Positions 45,508-54,665 are shown, counted from the stretch's first letter. The stretch: DNA of 64,000 nt from Nostoc sp. 'Lobaria pulmonaria (5183) cyanobiont' (GCF_002949795.1 NZ_CP026692.1:6122545-6186544); one strand, 5' to 3'. The notes: a model not told the origin generated them from the letters alone. Program-made: numbers and translations.

Positions 45508-46065
45508 ATGAAGCGATCGCAATTTCTATTAGCCCTTGCTAGTCTTAGTATTGTCGGGGGAAGCTTTTTTCTGAGAACAACTTTTAGCAGTACTAGTGAG
45601 CCTAAAATCATAACTGATACATCACGCTATAAAGAAATTCGTAATCAACTATGGTCTGATAATGACCAAGTAAAACATTTTCCTAATGAGATTCCCCCTG
45701 ATGCTAAAGACGTTCGTATTGCTTACTCTCCCCAAATTTTGCAAGGAAGTAGTTTTTTTCAAATTAGGTTAAAAGAGCCACCAAAGAAGATAGAAAAATT
45801 ACTTTCACAATACAGAAATAGTGCCAAGCACAAATATAGAGGTGGTAACACAAACGACCACATAAATCAACCTAACGGTGTGCCGACAACTTTCTTCTAC
45901 ACTAGTGACTCTCCTACAGAATCTTTTCCAGCTACTTATGAAATATTAGTATTAAATACAGATGACAAAGGTAGACCTGGCTTTAAGTGGAATCATGGAG
46001 ATAGCTACGGCGTTGCTATTAATAGTTCCAACTCAGAAATTATCTATTGGTCTGAAAAATGGTAA
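45508..46065 (+). CDS. secreted protein of unknown function
   Basis: 185 residues from ATG (MKRSQFLLALASLSIVGGSF), a signal peptide or membrane anchor. The mature part is alpha/beta with PNEIPPDAKDVRIAYSPQIL, FFQIRLKEPPKKIEKLLSQY and a final GVAINSSNSEIIYWSEKW. No family recognised. It lies downstream of the small-RNA-like array, on the opposite strand; the array occupies its upstream region. Confidence 0.7.
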   Translation: MKRSQFLLALASLSIVGGSFFLRTTFSSTSEPKIITDTSRYKEIRNQLWSDNDQVKHFPNEIPPDAKDVRIAYSPQILQGSSFFQIRLKEPPKKIEKLLSQYRNSAKHKYRGGNTNDHINQPNGVPTTFFYTSDSPTESFPATYEILVLNTDDKGRPGFKWNHGDSYGVAINSSNSEIIYWSEKW

Positions 46066-46234
46066 TTAGCAATTCAAAATGAAGAAGAAGTTATGATTGG
46101 AGCAAGCCTTAATTCAGATTTCATAGTACTAAGTGCTGCTTTTACCCTTTTGGATATATCACTTTGGGTAGTTAAAATTTATAGTCAGCATAGCTAAGAT
46201 TTGTAAGCGCTTAAAAACTATCTAAATATGTAGA

Positions 46235-47011
46235 ATGCCAACTGCTTTAATTACTGGTGCCTCTAGTGGTATTGGTAAAGCCTTTGCTCAAGAACTAGCT
46301 GCACGCAAGACAAATCTTGTACTCGTTGCTCGTTCTGAAGACAAACTAAGCCAATTAGCTAAACAACTACAAGAACAACACAAAATTCAAGTAGACGTTA
46401 TAGTAAAAGACCTCACAGAACCTAATGCAGCTGCTAGTGTATTTGAAACCACGAAAGCAAAAGGATTAACTATTGACTTATTAATCAACAATGCTGGTTT
46501 TGGTTCTTATGGTGATTTTGCTGAAGGGGATGGAGAAAAACAAGTTAAAATCGTACAATTAAACATTTTGGCATTGGTAGATTTAACCCACAAATTTCTA
46601 CCATTGATGCGGCAACGTCGTTCTGGAAGTATTATTAACGTATCCTCTATTACCGCATTTCAACCGATACCATACCTTTCTGTTTATGCTGCTAGTAAAG
46701 CTTTTATTCTCAGCTTTAGTGAAGCGTTATGGGCAGAAAATTATCAGTATGGTGTCCGTATTTTAGTCACTTGTCCAGGGCCAATAGAAACAAACTTTTT
46801 TGCAGAAGCTAATTTTCCTCCAGCACTGGCAAGCAGTACAGATAAAGTGTATTCTTCCCAAAAAGTGGTTCTGGAATCTTTAGAGGCTTTAGAAAAAGGC
46901 TATCCAACTGTTATTAGCTCTGATAGTAGCACTCAAATTAGAAGCAAATTATCTCGACTTGTACCGCGCAAACTTCTACTGAATATGTTAGCAAAACACT
47001 TTAAAGCTTAA
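46235..47011 (+). CDS. short-chain dehydrogenase/reductase
   Basis: 258 residues. Cofactor motif TALITGASSGIGKAFAQEL (TGxxxGIG) at residue 6, NNAG in LLINNAGFGS, and catalytic Ser/Tyr/Lys in INVSSITAFQ and YLSVYAASKAFILS. The C-terminus (ASSTDKVYSSQKVVLESLEA) matches the classical SDR group related to DltE/YqjQ. NADP(H) use is suggested by an Arg after the second strand (VARSEDKLSQ). Substrate unknown. Confidence 0.9.
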   Translation: MPTALITGASSGIGKAFAQELAARKTNLVLVARSEDKLSQLAKQLQEQHKIQVDVIVKDLTEPNAAASVFETTKAKGLTIDLLINNAGFGSYGDFAEGDGEKQVKIVQLNILALVDLTHKFLPLMRQRRSGSIINVSSITAFQPIPYLSVYAASKAFILSFSEALWAENYQYGVRILVTCPGPIETNFFAEANFPPALASSTDKVYSSQKVVLESLEALEKGYPTVISSDSSTQIRSKLSRLVPRKLLLNMLAKHFKA

Positions 47012-47036
47012 GTATTAAGTATATATTTAGGACTAG

Positions 47037-47056
47037 AGACGCGATTAATCGCGTCT
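47037..47056. repeat. 20-bp palindrome, first of two copies
   Basis: AGACGCGATTAATCGCGTCT is a perfect palindrome. A nearly identical site at 49181-49206 is longer because TACAGA/TCTGTA arms are added. Both are followed by a GTTAGGAGT-type repeat sequence. Probably dispersed repeats rather than operators. Confidence 0.65.
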
Positions 47057-47119
47057 GTACAAGTTAGGAGTTTGGAGTTAAATAAACTGGTGTATTTCAA
47101 ACTCCTCACTCTTCACTTC

Positions 47120-47899
47120 TTACATATACCTTGTTAATTGAACTCGGTAGCGCTCTTTTTTTGTAACGGCGATTTCCCCAACTTCTAAACGCCCTTTTGA
47201 GCGAATGGCGATTAAGTCGCCTGATTTGACTTGAGAACTAGCTTGGGTTACTTCCTTCCAATTGACGCGGACATCACCAGCATCAATGAAATCAACCATT
47301 TTGCTGCGGGACATACCAAAACCAGCTGATGCGATCGCATCTAATCTTAAAGAAGCCTCCACAGTAGTTAATTCTTTTTTCTTGGGTTCTCGAACTTTTA
47401 ATTCGGTTAGCTCAATCTGCTGAGTTTTCACAGGAACCGATCGCACCTGTTTGAGACTCATTGACAAAAATTCCACCAACTCTGGTGCAACAATCGCCTG
47501 CGCCCCTCGTTCTCCTAAAACAATTACATCTCCCGTTTTTTCACGAACAATTCCCGTCCCCAACATTGCGCCTAAAAAGTCGCGGTGAGAAGCGGTATCA
47601 AACAGGAAATTACCAGCAATTTCCACGGCTACAAGGCTGACTTGAGATTGATCTAACGGAAGTTCCGAACGAGCGATCGCTATTCTTTGGCGTTCAGCTT
47701 GCGGATATCCACCCCACGCCACCAATTGCACTTCTGTTAATCGGTTAAATACCCGTTGAATTTCTGCCAATTCTGGGGGAGATAGAAAATCTGTCAAAAC
47801 CACTTCCCAAGTTTTGATCGCTTGCTCTGCTTGGTCGATTGCACGAGCTACACTATCTCGATTTTCAACACCTTTTAAAAGTTCTTCTCGTGGCAACAT
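47120..47899 (-). CDS. photosystem II S4-domain protein (YlmH family)
   Basis: 259 residues, matching the cyanobacterial photosystem II S4 family. N-terminal LPREELLKGVENRDSVARAI and a middle alpha/beta domain (WGGYPQAERQRIAIARSELP) with GAMLGTGIVREKTGDVIVLG are conserved. The S4 RNA-binding domain is at the end (LRLDAIASAGFGMSRSKMVD, then FIDAGDVRVNWKEV). It is thought to bind RNA or be needed for photosystem II function in plastids and cyanobacteria; its target is not known. Confidence 0.9.
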   Translation of the reverse strand: MLPREELLKGVENRDSVARAIDQAEQAIKTWEVVLTDFLSPPELAEIQRVFNRLTEVQLVAWGGYPQAERQRIAIARSELPLDQSQVSLVAVEIAGNFLFDTASHRDFLGAMLGTGIVREKTGDVIVLGERGAQAIVAPELVEFLSMSLKQVRSVPVKTQQIELTELKVREPKKKELTTVEASLRLDAIASAGFGMSRSKMVDFIDAGDVRVNWKEVTQASSQVKSGDLIAIRSKGRLEVGEIAVTKKERYRVQLTRYM

Positions 47900-47918
47900 T
47901 CTTAAAAATTATGAATTA

Positions 47919-47946
47919 GTCATTTGTCATTTGTCATTTGTCATTT
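47919..47946. repeat. heptamer tandem repeat GTCATTT x4
   Basis: Four copies of a 7-base unit 20 bases upstream of the PSII S4 start, in its likely 5' leader or promoter region. STRR-type repeat. Confidence 0.85.
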
Positions 47947-48058
47947 ATCTTTTACCAATGACGCCACTTGCTCCACTTGGGGAGACCTCTTGGCGCTAAC
48001 CTCTCCCTTTGGGAGAAGACCGCAGTAGCTCCCCCATGCCCTATTCCCCTCTTTAAAA

Positions 48059-48583
48059 CTATCTTGATTCTAACTTTAATTCCCATTTCAGCAGATTTTC
48101 ATCCCTAGCAATTTGTTGCATTCCCAGTTTTTCTAAAATGCGAATCGAGCCAACACGATCGTCTGGAGAATTATCGCTCATTCTCTTAAGTTCTTGCTGA
48201 GTAAAGGCAAAATCGACCAGTGCTTCTACTGCTTCAAAAGCAAATCCCTGGCGGCGATAAGCTGATAAGACTTCATAACCCATTTCTACAGTTCCTGTGC
48301 GATCGGGTTTGCCACCAAATCCTAAATCACCAATCAGGGTAGAATCAGCAACGTGAATCATTAGCCAGATACCCCAACCCAACTAGGAAGAATCATCTAC
48401 TAGCATCTGAGCATACATTGGAAAAAAATCTAGCACTTCAGATGCATACCAATCATCAGCAACCCATACCCCCAAAAGCTTTTCTACTTGGGGTTTATTT
48501 CTTATCACAACGGCTTGCGCCACCTCCAAAGAACAGGGAAGCAACTCAAGTCGCTGTGTCGTGAAGTGTAAACTAGGATTCAT
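48059..48583 (-). pseudogene. GNAT acetyltransferase with an in-frame amber stop
   Basis: The frame reads MNPSLHFTTQRLELLPCSLE and continues to QMLVDDSS, meets TAG at 48381-48383, and goes on in the same frame as LGWGIWLMIHVADSTLIGDL to the end (ILEKLGMQQIARDENLLKWE). Together the two pieces make a standard RimJ/RimL-type acetyltransferase of about 174 residues, with the acetyl-CoA loop YRRQGFAFEA. The segment RMSDNSPDDRVGS replaces the usual RIIAEC-like segment, so the second half is drifting as well. It overlaps the upstream gene by one base (TAATG), showing former translational coupling. Confidence 0.75.
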
Positions 48584-49089
48584 TACACACTACTTGTGTC
48601 GGCATAACCTTGGATATTTTCTGGATCAAACTGACGTAATATTTTGGTTGCTTGGCGAGTAAAAGTTTCAGAACCTTGAACGACAACCAAGTATTTACCC
48701 GCATCTAAGCGGTTGCGATAAGGTAAAGCATCACCACCACCTATAAGTAAACCGACTCCGCCACCGACAAACACACCACCCATTGCACCACTAGCAGCAC
48801 CCAGCAGTCCGCCAACAATGTGATTGCCAACTTCACCCGCCCAAGCAAAAGTATCTAAACCAGTAATGAGGCTGAATGTAAAACCTGCAAAAAAGCCAAA
48901 TGGTATCAGCCAGGTTGCCATCTGTTTTGCTTGCTTTTTAGCTTGCTCTGTGGGGTCAATTAAGCCAAACTCGTCAGCCGTTTTATACCCCCTCCCCAAA
49001 ATAGTGCTGTTAATGCCTTCTTTTTCTAAAGCTAAGTAAGCAGCTTCGGCTTGAATGCGGTCTGGTAATACGGCAACAAGGTAATTCAT
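48583..49089 (-). CDS. membrane protein with glycine-zipper helices
   Basis: 168 residues. A soluble N-terminal alpha/beta segment (YLVAVLPDRIQAEAAYLALE) resembles stress-protein ferredoxin-like folds. Two membrane segments follow: TWLIPFGFFAGFTFSLITGL and HIVGGLLGAASGAMGGVFVG, the latter a glycine zipper. A soluble tail (GKYLVVVQGSETFTRQATKI) repeats the first domain's style. Widespread in cyanobacteria without a known function. The stop codon overlaps the start of the broken acetyltransferase gene by one base. Confidence 0.75.
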   Translation of the reverse strand: MNYLVAVLPDRIQAEAAYLALEKEGINSTILGRGYKTADEFGLIDPTEQAKKQAKQMATWLIPFGFFAGFTFSLITGLDTFAWAGEVGNHIVGGLLGAASGAMGGVFVGGGVGLLIGGGDALPYRNRLDAGKYLVVVQGSETFTRQATKILRQFDPENIQGYADTSSV

Positions 49090-49180
49090 TGATTTTACAA
49101 TTTGTCTAATAGAAGTTTTGCCTTAACTAACAGCGTATCAGTCCTGGTCGAATCATCTTGCATTGCATAGGAGTTAGGAG

Positions 49181-49206
49181 TACAGATGCGATTAATCGCG
49201 TCTGTA
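49181..49206. repeat. 26-bp palindrome, second copy
   Basis: TACAGATGCGATTAATCGCG plus TCTGTA; see the copy at 47037-47056. One mismatch breaks the perfect symmetry. Confidence 0.6.
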
Positions 49207-49294
49207 CAGAAGTTAGGAGTTAGCAGTCTTACTCCCCAACGCTAGCTCTTAAGGGGCTGTTCTTGTTAGGTCTGTATTAAACTCAACTGCAAAC

Positions 49295-49324
49295 TGCGTA
49301 GGCGTAGCCCGCCGCAGCCATCGC
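49295..49324. repeat. 30-bp palindromic repeat (copy 2)
   Basis: Near copy of the sequence at 34844-34873, differing in the right arm (GCAGCCATCGC instead of GTAGGCATCGC). Confidence 0.65.
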
Positions 49325-49355
49325 ATAATTTAGCACAAGTTAAATGTACATCCGA

Positions 49356-49733
49356 TCACTTTAGCGAATCTAGTGGCTCACAAAAATTATTTACGCCTTG
49401 CTTGAGGACATAAATCAAAACTGGTGTTGCCAAAATTTTCGGAAACATCGGCATTGCTTTTAGATGTTCCATCATCTTTTGAGGTGAAGTATTAAGCAAA
49501 TCTTCGCGATATTCTTGTTCGCAAATCACCACACGCCATTTTCTCGCCAAGGCATCTAACCACTCGGAATTTGCTCTTTCTGGTTCTTGTCCGGCTCGGA
49601 TAGCTAGCGTCATCGCCGCATCTTCCAAATCTCCATCACAATCTTCAATCAAATCCAGCGCTTCCATATCGCTCTTATCATCTGCCAATTGAGAGCGAAA
49701 CTGTGCAATTTCTTGAGATGTTACTTTAGTCAT
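49356..49733 (-). CDS. conserved cyanobacterial hypothetical protein
   Basis: 125 residues from ATG (MTKVTSQEIAQFRSQLADDK); the frame extends 10 codons further without support. The helical N-terminal half (MEALDLIEDCDGDLEDAAMT) looks like a UBA/CUE-type three-helix bundle, followed by a Trp-rich middle (SEWLDALARKWRVVIC) and a hydrophobic helix (FPKILATPVLIYVLKQGVNN). The function is unknown. It is flanked by repeats and MITE copy 3. Confidence 0.7.
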   Translation of the reverse strand: MTKVTSQEIAQFRSQLADDKSDMEALDLIEDCDGDLEDAAMTLAIRAGQEPERANSEWLDALARKWRVVICEQEYREDLLNTSPQKMMEHLKAMPMFPKILATPVLIYVLKQGVNNFCEPLDSLK

Positions 49734-49868
49734 GAGTCTTTGAAAAGGCAAGCGATCGGACACTCAGTTATGTTAGTCCAAATTTGACTATAGCGCTTCT
49801 CTGTTAAGTCCAATACAGACCTCACAAAAACAACTCCTTCCCTACGACTTCTGCCTAACCCTCTTTTA

Positions 49869-50028
49869 ATACCATTTCTTTGTGAGGCGGCGCCAAATTT
49901 TCTTTCTTCCTTTGTGTCCTTCTCTAACGGGACGCTACGCGAATGCGCCCTATCCTGCAATCAGCCGCTTTGCGTCTATGCGGTTCGTTCCTGATATAAT
50001 TTAGCGCATCTTTATACAGAATTGGCAT
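49869..50028. mobile_element. MITE family 1, copy 3 with internal insertion (160 bp)
   Basis: It has the same ends as copy 2 (ATACCATTTCTTTGTGAGG; CAGAATTGGCAT) and the TTTCTTCCTTTGTGTCC block. Compared with copy 2, about 47 extra bases (CTCTAACGGGACGCTACGCG and following) are inserted after GTGTCCTT. The rest of 49734-50339 contains no gene. Confidence 0.8.
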
Positions 50029-50173
50029 AAGAAGAGCGGAAAAACTTTTGTTACTGGAAGAAGGGGAGTAAAATTCTCAGCCTAGAATAGTAGCCTATTC
50101 TCGATAGACTCTTATCCTTTAGCGATCGCTAAAGAATTTCTAAAAAATCACAATTTACATATTGTCTTTTAGA

Positions 50174-50224
50174 CTAAAAAGCCTCATGTTTCCAGTAAAT
50201 ACACTGAATTAATGAGGCTTTTAG
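50174..50224 (-). terminator. hairpin downstream of the TolC-type gene
   Basis: CTAAAAGCCTCAT and its complement ATGAGGCTTTTAG (one extra A on the left side) with a loop of about 24 bases. It lies about 115 bases beyond the stop and carries T-rich ends on both sides. Probably the end of the kai-tolC transcription region. Confidence 0.55.
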
Positions 50225-50339
50225 CTAACTTTGTTATTAGAAATGCTACTGGACTCTGTGATGCTCTAATAGCAGGTACAAAGTGCATTACAAAACACAA
50301 CAGCAGTCAAAAATACTGATTCAGTTGAGTTTCAGCTAA

Positions 50340-52607
50340 TTAGCGGAATGCTCTGAGGGTAACAGACCGTTGTAACTGAGCTAAAGCGCGGTTGTAACTC
50401 AAAATTGCTGTGACTCGATTACCTTCAGCTTGTGTGAGGTCATTTTCAGAGTTAATGACATCAGTTTGAGTACCTACACCAGCTTGGAATCGCAAACGTG
50501 CTAAACGTAGAGCTTCCCTAGCTTGTTCTAAAGCGGTATTAGCGGTTTGAACATTCTCCAAACTAGATTGCTGGGTAAAATAGGCTTGTTCTACCTGAAA
50601 GCGAATTTGATTGCGCTGTTCAGCAAATTGAGTTTCTGCGATCGCAATATTAGCTTCCTGTTGAGATGCTCTTGCTCTTGCTGCTCCCCCATCATACAAA
50701 TTTAGGCTTGCCTGAACTCCGAATGAATAACCATCAGTAACGCTGACATTATCACTGAACTGATCTAGCAGGTTGTAGTTGGCGACCAAACTAACTTGAG
50801 GACCCAGCTCCGCAAGGGCCTGCCTACGCTGTTGCTCACTGGTATTGCGTTGTGCCAACTGCTGTTGCAGTTCTGGACGATTTTGATAAGCCAACACAAT
50901 ACTTTGTTCTAGGGTTGGGTTCCAAAGACCAGCTAATTGTACAGGGTCAGCGGCACTGATATTTATTGCTTGCGGCAAACTTATCCGAGTTGCTAATTGA
51001 CGACGGTAAATTGACTGCTGGGATCTAGCATTAGTTAAATTTTGTTGGGCATTTGCTAAATTCACCTGCGATCGCAACACATCAAACCGCGTACCAACCC
51101 CAGCTCGCTCTAAAGCTTCTGCATCACGTAAACTAGCCTCAGAGTTCACTACAGCCGACTGACTAATGCGTACTTGTTCATCCGCTTGTTGCAGATTATA
51201 GTAGTCAGTGGCAACATTCAGACGAATTGTCTCAAACTGAGTTTCTACAGCAAACTCATAGTAACGTAGCTGTTCTTCAGCCGCTCTGATGCTAGCTTGC
51301 ACTCTCCCAGAAGTATAAAGGTTATATGAAAGTTGTGCTGAACCATTGAAAGATGTACCGGGTTGATCTTGGTTAGAAGGAAAACCATTTCGTGCGCTTA
51401 ATTTGTCTTGAAGCTGACCACTAGCAGACTGACTGCGAGTAATATCCGTGCTAATTCCCAAAGTGGGCAATAAACCAGCTTGCGCTTCGCGTAGAGCTGC
51501 TCGATTGCGTTTTAGCTCTAATAGAGACACCTGTAAATCCCGATTATTACGCCGTGCTAGCTCTAGAGCCTGTGCCAAAGTAATTGGTTGATTTTCCTGA
51601 AGTCTAACTTCCTCCGCTTTGGTGGGAAATTGTAGGGGATTTGAGTTAGGAATCAGGTTCTCTGGAACTTGTACCCGCCCTGACGGCACAGGATTTACGG
51701 TTGTTGGTACAGTAGCAGGTTGCACTGAACCTTCTGGTGCAGGAGTTACAGTTCCTGGTAAAGTAGCAGGTTGCACCGAATTCCCTGGCGCCGGAGTTAC
51801 GGTTGTTGGTACATTAACAGGTTGCACCGAACCCCCTGGTGCAGGAGTTACGGTTCCTGGCGCAGTGATTGGAGTCGAATCTGCCGGAATCGTGGTATTA
51901 ATCTGAGCCAAGCGACCAATAGCATTTTGTTGTAAACAAGTGCTTGAGGTTAATAGCAAATCAGCCAAGGAGTCAGTTTTGCTTTTGCTCAACTCCTGTG
52001 GACACCTCTGCGCTGACAAAAGTTTTGCTGCTCCTGCACCTGTGGCTGAAGTTTGTAAAAATGTTTGCAACTGAGTAACAGTATTTATTTTTTGAACCAC
52101 TGGCTGCTGCGTAGAAGACAGGGACAAAATTCCTTTTTGGACAGAAGGGGGTTTTGAAGTGTAATTGGGAACTACTATCTTCTTTAATTTCTGCCCATAA
52201 GCGATTGAATTACTCTGTTTTTGATTCTTTTGAACTTGGGAAGGATTAGAGGTAGGTGTCAAACTGAAAAATCTACCTTTATCTTTCTTAAGTAGTTGTT
52301 TTATTGGCACAACAGTATTTTCAGCCGTAAATACTGGAATACTGTTATTACTTAAAGGTTTCATACTAAGTTTAGTAAAACCCAAAGCAGGTACTAGAGT
52401 TGGAACACTAACATTTGCACTGTTAGGCAGTTGCCTATTTATGGTGTCCACAACCAAGCCTTGACCATAAGTAGAAGTCAAAACACTAGGAGAAGACGCC
52501 AGTTGTACCCCAGTTAGTTTCGCAGTACCAGCCCAAGCCGGCTGAGTTGTTAAGACTGCTGCCGTTACACCAGGTAAGAAGCTATAAAATAATTGCTGTC
52601 CTTTCAC
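50340..52607 (-). CDS. TolC-family outer membrane efflux protein
   Basis: 755 residues from GTG with GAGGGG just upstream. A signal peptide (FLPGVTAAVLTTQPAWA) precedes a long low-complexity region. Residues about 250-320 hold three and a half copies of a 17-residue Pro-rich unit (TVTPAPGGSVQPVNVPT). The TolC domain follows from about residue 340 (ITLAQALELARRNNRDLQVS) with the second structural repeat near 560-750. In Anabaena the TolC homologue HgdD exports glycolipids for heterocyst envelopes and drugs; a similar role is plausible. It follows kaiC by 104 bases, with a 29-bp tandem duplication between. Confidence 0.88.
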   Translation of the reverse strand: MKGQQLFYSFLPGVTAAVLTTQPAWAGTAKLTGVQLASSPSVLTSTYGQGLVVDTINRQLPNSANVSVPTLVPALGFTKLSMKPLSNNSIPVFTAENTVVPIKQLLKKDKGRFFSLTPTSNPSQVQKNQKQSNSIAYGQKLKKIVVPNYTSKPPSVQKGILSLSSTQQPVVQKINTVTQLQTFLQTSATGAGAAKLLSAQRCPQELSKSKTDSLADLLLTSSTCLQQNAIGRLAQINTTIPADSTPITAPGTVTPAPGGSVQPVNVPTTVTPAPGNSVQPATLPGTVTPAPEGSVQPATVPTTVNPVPSGRVQVPENLIPNSNPLQFPTKAEEVRLQENQPITLAQALELARRNNRDLQVSLLELKRNRAALREAQAGLLPTLGISTDITRSQSASGQLQDKLSARNGFPSNQDQPGTSFNGSAQLSYNLYTSGRVQASIRAAEEQLRYYEFAVETQFETIRLNVATDYYNLQQADEQVRISQSAVVNSEASLRDAEALERAGVGTRFDVLRSQVNLANAQQNLTNARSQQSIYRRQLATRISLPQAINISAADPVQLAGLWNPTLEQSIVLAYQNRPELQQQLAQRNTSEQQRRQALAELGPQVSLVANYNLLDQFSDNVSVTDGYSFGVQASLNLYDGGAARARASQQEANIAIAETQFAEQRNQIRFQVEQAYFTQQSSLENVQTANTALEQAREALRLARLRFQAGVGTQTDVINSENDLTQAEGNRVTAILSYNRALAQLQRSVTLRAFR

Positions 52608-52660
52608 CGCATCCCCTCACACGAAAATCAATCTAGCGGCAGAAAACCTTTCTTCACCAC

Positions 52661-52716
52661 AGAATATAGCACGATACTAAACTTAGGAAAGAATATACTA
52701 CGATACTAAATTTAGG
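52661..52716. repeat. 29-bp tandem duplication at the kaiC 3' end
   Basis: 52661-52687 and 52690-52716 match at about 24 of 27 bases (GAATATAGCACGATACTAAA with variants). The second copy contains the kaiC stop codon. A local duplication that probably has no effect on the protein. Confidence 0.7.
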
Positions 52717-54274
52717 GTTCGGAACTCTGTTTGTCTTCAAAACGTCTAACAATGCGAGAAAGTTCCGCCTTTTCATCGATACTAACGCGAGTAGGAGCAC
52801 CGCTGATAATCCGTTCGTAGTTTCGGAAAGAATCTTTAATTTCTGGGCCATCAGCAGTAATATTATACTCACGAATTCCCTTATCATGCCAAGACCCGCG
52901 CATTTTGAATACGTTAATTGCCCGCGACATTTCTCCGCGAATTTCTACGTACTGTAACATCAGAATTGTATCGGTAATCGTGGAAATATGAGAGTCAGTA
53001 ATCGAATGCGCTCCTAAAAATTGGTCGGTTGTGTTGGTAAAGAAACCAGTAATTTCTTCTTGTTTAGCATAACCTGTTACACCAATAACAAACTGCCGAA
53101 ATGCATTATTTGTAACTCCTCTAGCTAGTGCTGATAGGGAATCAATAGCAATCCGAGTGGGTTTGAAAATAGCAATTTCTGATTTAATAATTTGTAAGTG
53201 GTCTTCTAAACCAGTTGATTCCGGATAAGTACAGATTATTTTGAGTAAACCTTGATGTTCTAATTCTTCAAAATCAATTCCCCAAGAGGAAGCATTACGA
53301 GATAGTTGGGCGCGTGATTCTTCATAAGCAAATAATATTGCTTGTTCTCCATTAAGGCAGCCATCTTGAATAAACTTGCTGACTAACAGGGTTTTGCCAG
53401 TACCTGTGGCTCCTGTTGCCAAAATAATTGAATCTTTAAAGAAACCACCACCGCACATTTCATCTAAGGTTTTGACACCAGAAGATACCCTGACATTAGA
53501 AGAACGTTGAGTCAAGCGCATTGCTCCGAGTGGGAAGATGTTAACTCCTTCATTAGTAATCGTGAAGGGATATTCGCCTTTCATGTGAGTTGTGCCGCGC
53601 AATTTGAGAATTTCAATTGTGCGACGGCGGCGCTCTCCTTCTAAAGCGTTGCGGACAATTATTACATTATCGGAAACAAATTCTTCTACTCCAAAAGAGG
53701 CAACAGGCCCATATTCTTCACTACGTTCAGTAGTAATTACAGTGGTGACACTCAATAATTTGAGACGTGCTACCAGGCGAAAAATTTCGCGTCGCACTAC
53801 TCCCATAGCTTCATACTGCTGAAATATCGCTGTTATTGAGTCGATTGAAACTCGTTTAGCTTTATATTTGCGGATGGCATATTGCAAGCGCTCAATAAGT
53901 GCAGAAAGGTCAAAATTTCCCACGATATCTTGACCTTCTGGATCGGGAGATGCATCCAGAATAAATAACTTGCCTTCTTCAATTAAGCGAGGCAAGTTCC
54001 AACCAAAAACATGAGCATTTTTAATAATATCACTTGGTGATTCCTCAAAGGTTACAAATACTCCTGCTTCATCAAAATAGGTAATACCGTTATAGAGAAA
54101 CTGAAGAGAGAATAAAGTTTTGCCTGTGCCGGATGTGCCGCTGAGCAAGGTAGTTCTACCAATTGGTAAACCACCATGACTAATATCGTCAAACCCTTCG
54201 ATCATCGTCCGAATTTTTTCTATACCCCCATTTTTCGGTGGTTGCTTTGGTTCTAGTTGCTCGTTTTCATTCAT
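52712..54274 (-). CDS. kaiC: circadian clock ATPase/kinase KaiC
   Basis: 520 residues, full length. Two RecA-like domains: CI with SGTSGTGKTLFSLQF near residue 45 and CII with ATGATGTGKTLLVSK near residue 285. Catalytic Glu pairs are in VTFEESP and AYEESR. The phosphorylation sites Ser and Thr sit together in TDSHISTITDTIL near residue 430, as in Synechococcus KaiC. KaiC keeps circadian time through phosphorylation cycles driven by KaiA and reversed by KaiB. It is the last kai gene of the operon, 76 bases after kaiB. Confidence 0.97.
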   Translation of the reverse strand: MNENEQLEPKQPPKNGGIEKIRTMIEGFDDISHGGLPIGRTTLLSGTSGTGKTLFSLQFLYNGITYFDEAGVFVTFEESPSDIIKNAHVFGWNLPRLIEEGKLFILDASPDPEGQDIVGNFDLSALIERLQYAIRKYKAKRVSIDSITAIFQQYEAMGVVRREIFRLVARLKLLSVTTVITTERSEEYGPVASFGVEEFVSDNVIIVRNALEGERRRRTIEILKLRGTTHMKGEYPFTITNEGVNIFPLGAMRLTQRSSNVRVSSGVKTLDEMCGGGFFKDSIILATGATGTGKTLLVSKFIQDGCLNGEQAILFAYEESRAQLSRNASSWGIDFEELEHQGLLKIICTYPESTGLEDHLQIIKSEIAIFKPTRIAIDSLSALARGVTNNAFRQFVIGVTGYAKQEEITGFFTNTTDQFLGAHSITDSHISTITDTILMLQYVEIRGEMSRAINVFKMRGSWHDKGIREYNITADGPEIKDSFRNYERIISGAPTRVSIDEKAELSRIVRRFEDKQSSEP

Positions 54275-54350
54275 TGCTTGATAATAAAAGGAGATTAAAA
54301 CCTATTTTTTTATTACTAAAACTTGTACTCAATTTTTTATGATTAAAATT

Positions 54351-54665
54351 TTACTCTTCAAAATCTTCTTCACTCAGTTCTTCATAGAGCAAATCCAACC
54401 CAATCAACACTCTTTCTCTATCTGAAAGATCCCCAATAATTTTGCGAACGGGTGGAGGTAAAATTTTAGATAATGTTGGCGTTGCCAATATTTTATCTTC
54501 TTCCGCTAGTTGCGGGCTTTTCAGCACATCGATCACTTTTAAAGCATAAACACCTTCAAACTCTTGTTCTAAAATATCTTTGAGTGTTTTTAATGCTCGG
54601 ACTGAATTAGGGGTGTTACCTGCTACGTAAAGCTTGAGAACGTAGGTTTTTCTGGCTTTATTCAT
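54351..54665 (-). CDS. kaiB: circadian clock protein KaiB
   Basis: 104 residues. Thioredoxin-like KaiB pattern: [60 protein letters not shown], ending with an acidic tail ([11 protein letters not shown]). KaiB switches fold to bind KaiC in the night phase and sequester KaiA. The gene sits between kaiA (113-base gap) and kaiC (76-base gap). Confidence 0.97.
   Translation of the reverse strand: MNKARKTYVLKLYVAGNTPNSVRALKTLKDILEQEFEGVYALKVIDVLKSPQLAEEDKILATPTLSKILPPPVRKIIGDLSDRERVLIGLDLLYEELSEEDFEE

Noticed and set aside
45505-46065. hetF at the small-RNA array
   Set aside because: The adjacent protein of about 185 residues is far too short and has no protease-like features, so the hetF neighbourhood of NsiR1 is not present here.
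46094-46198. 34-codon open frame between the secreted protein and the dehydrogenase
   Set aside because: No ribosome site and no similarity recognised; could be chance in AT-rich DNA.
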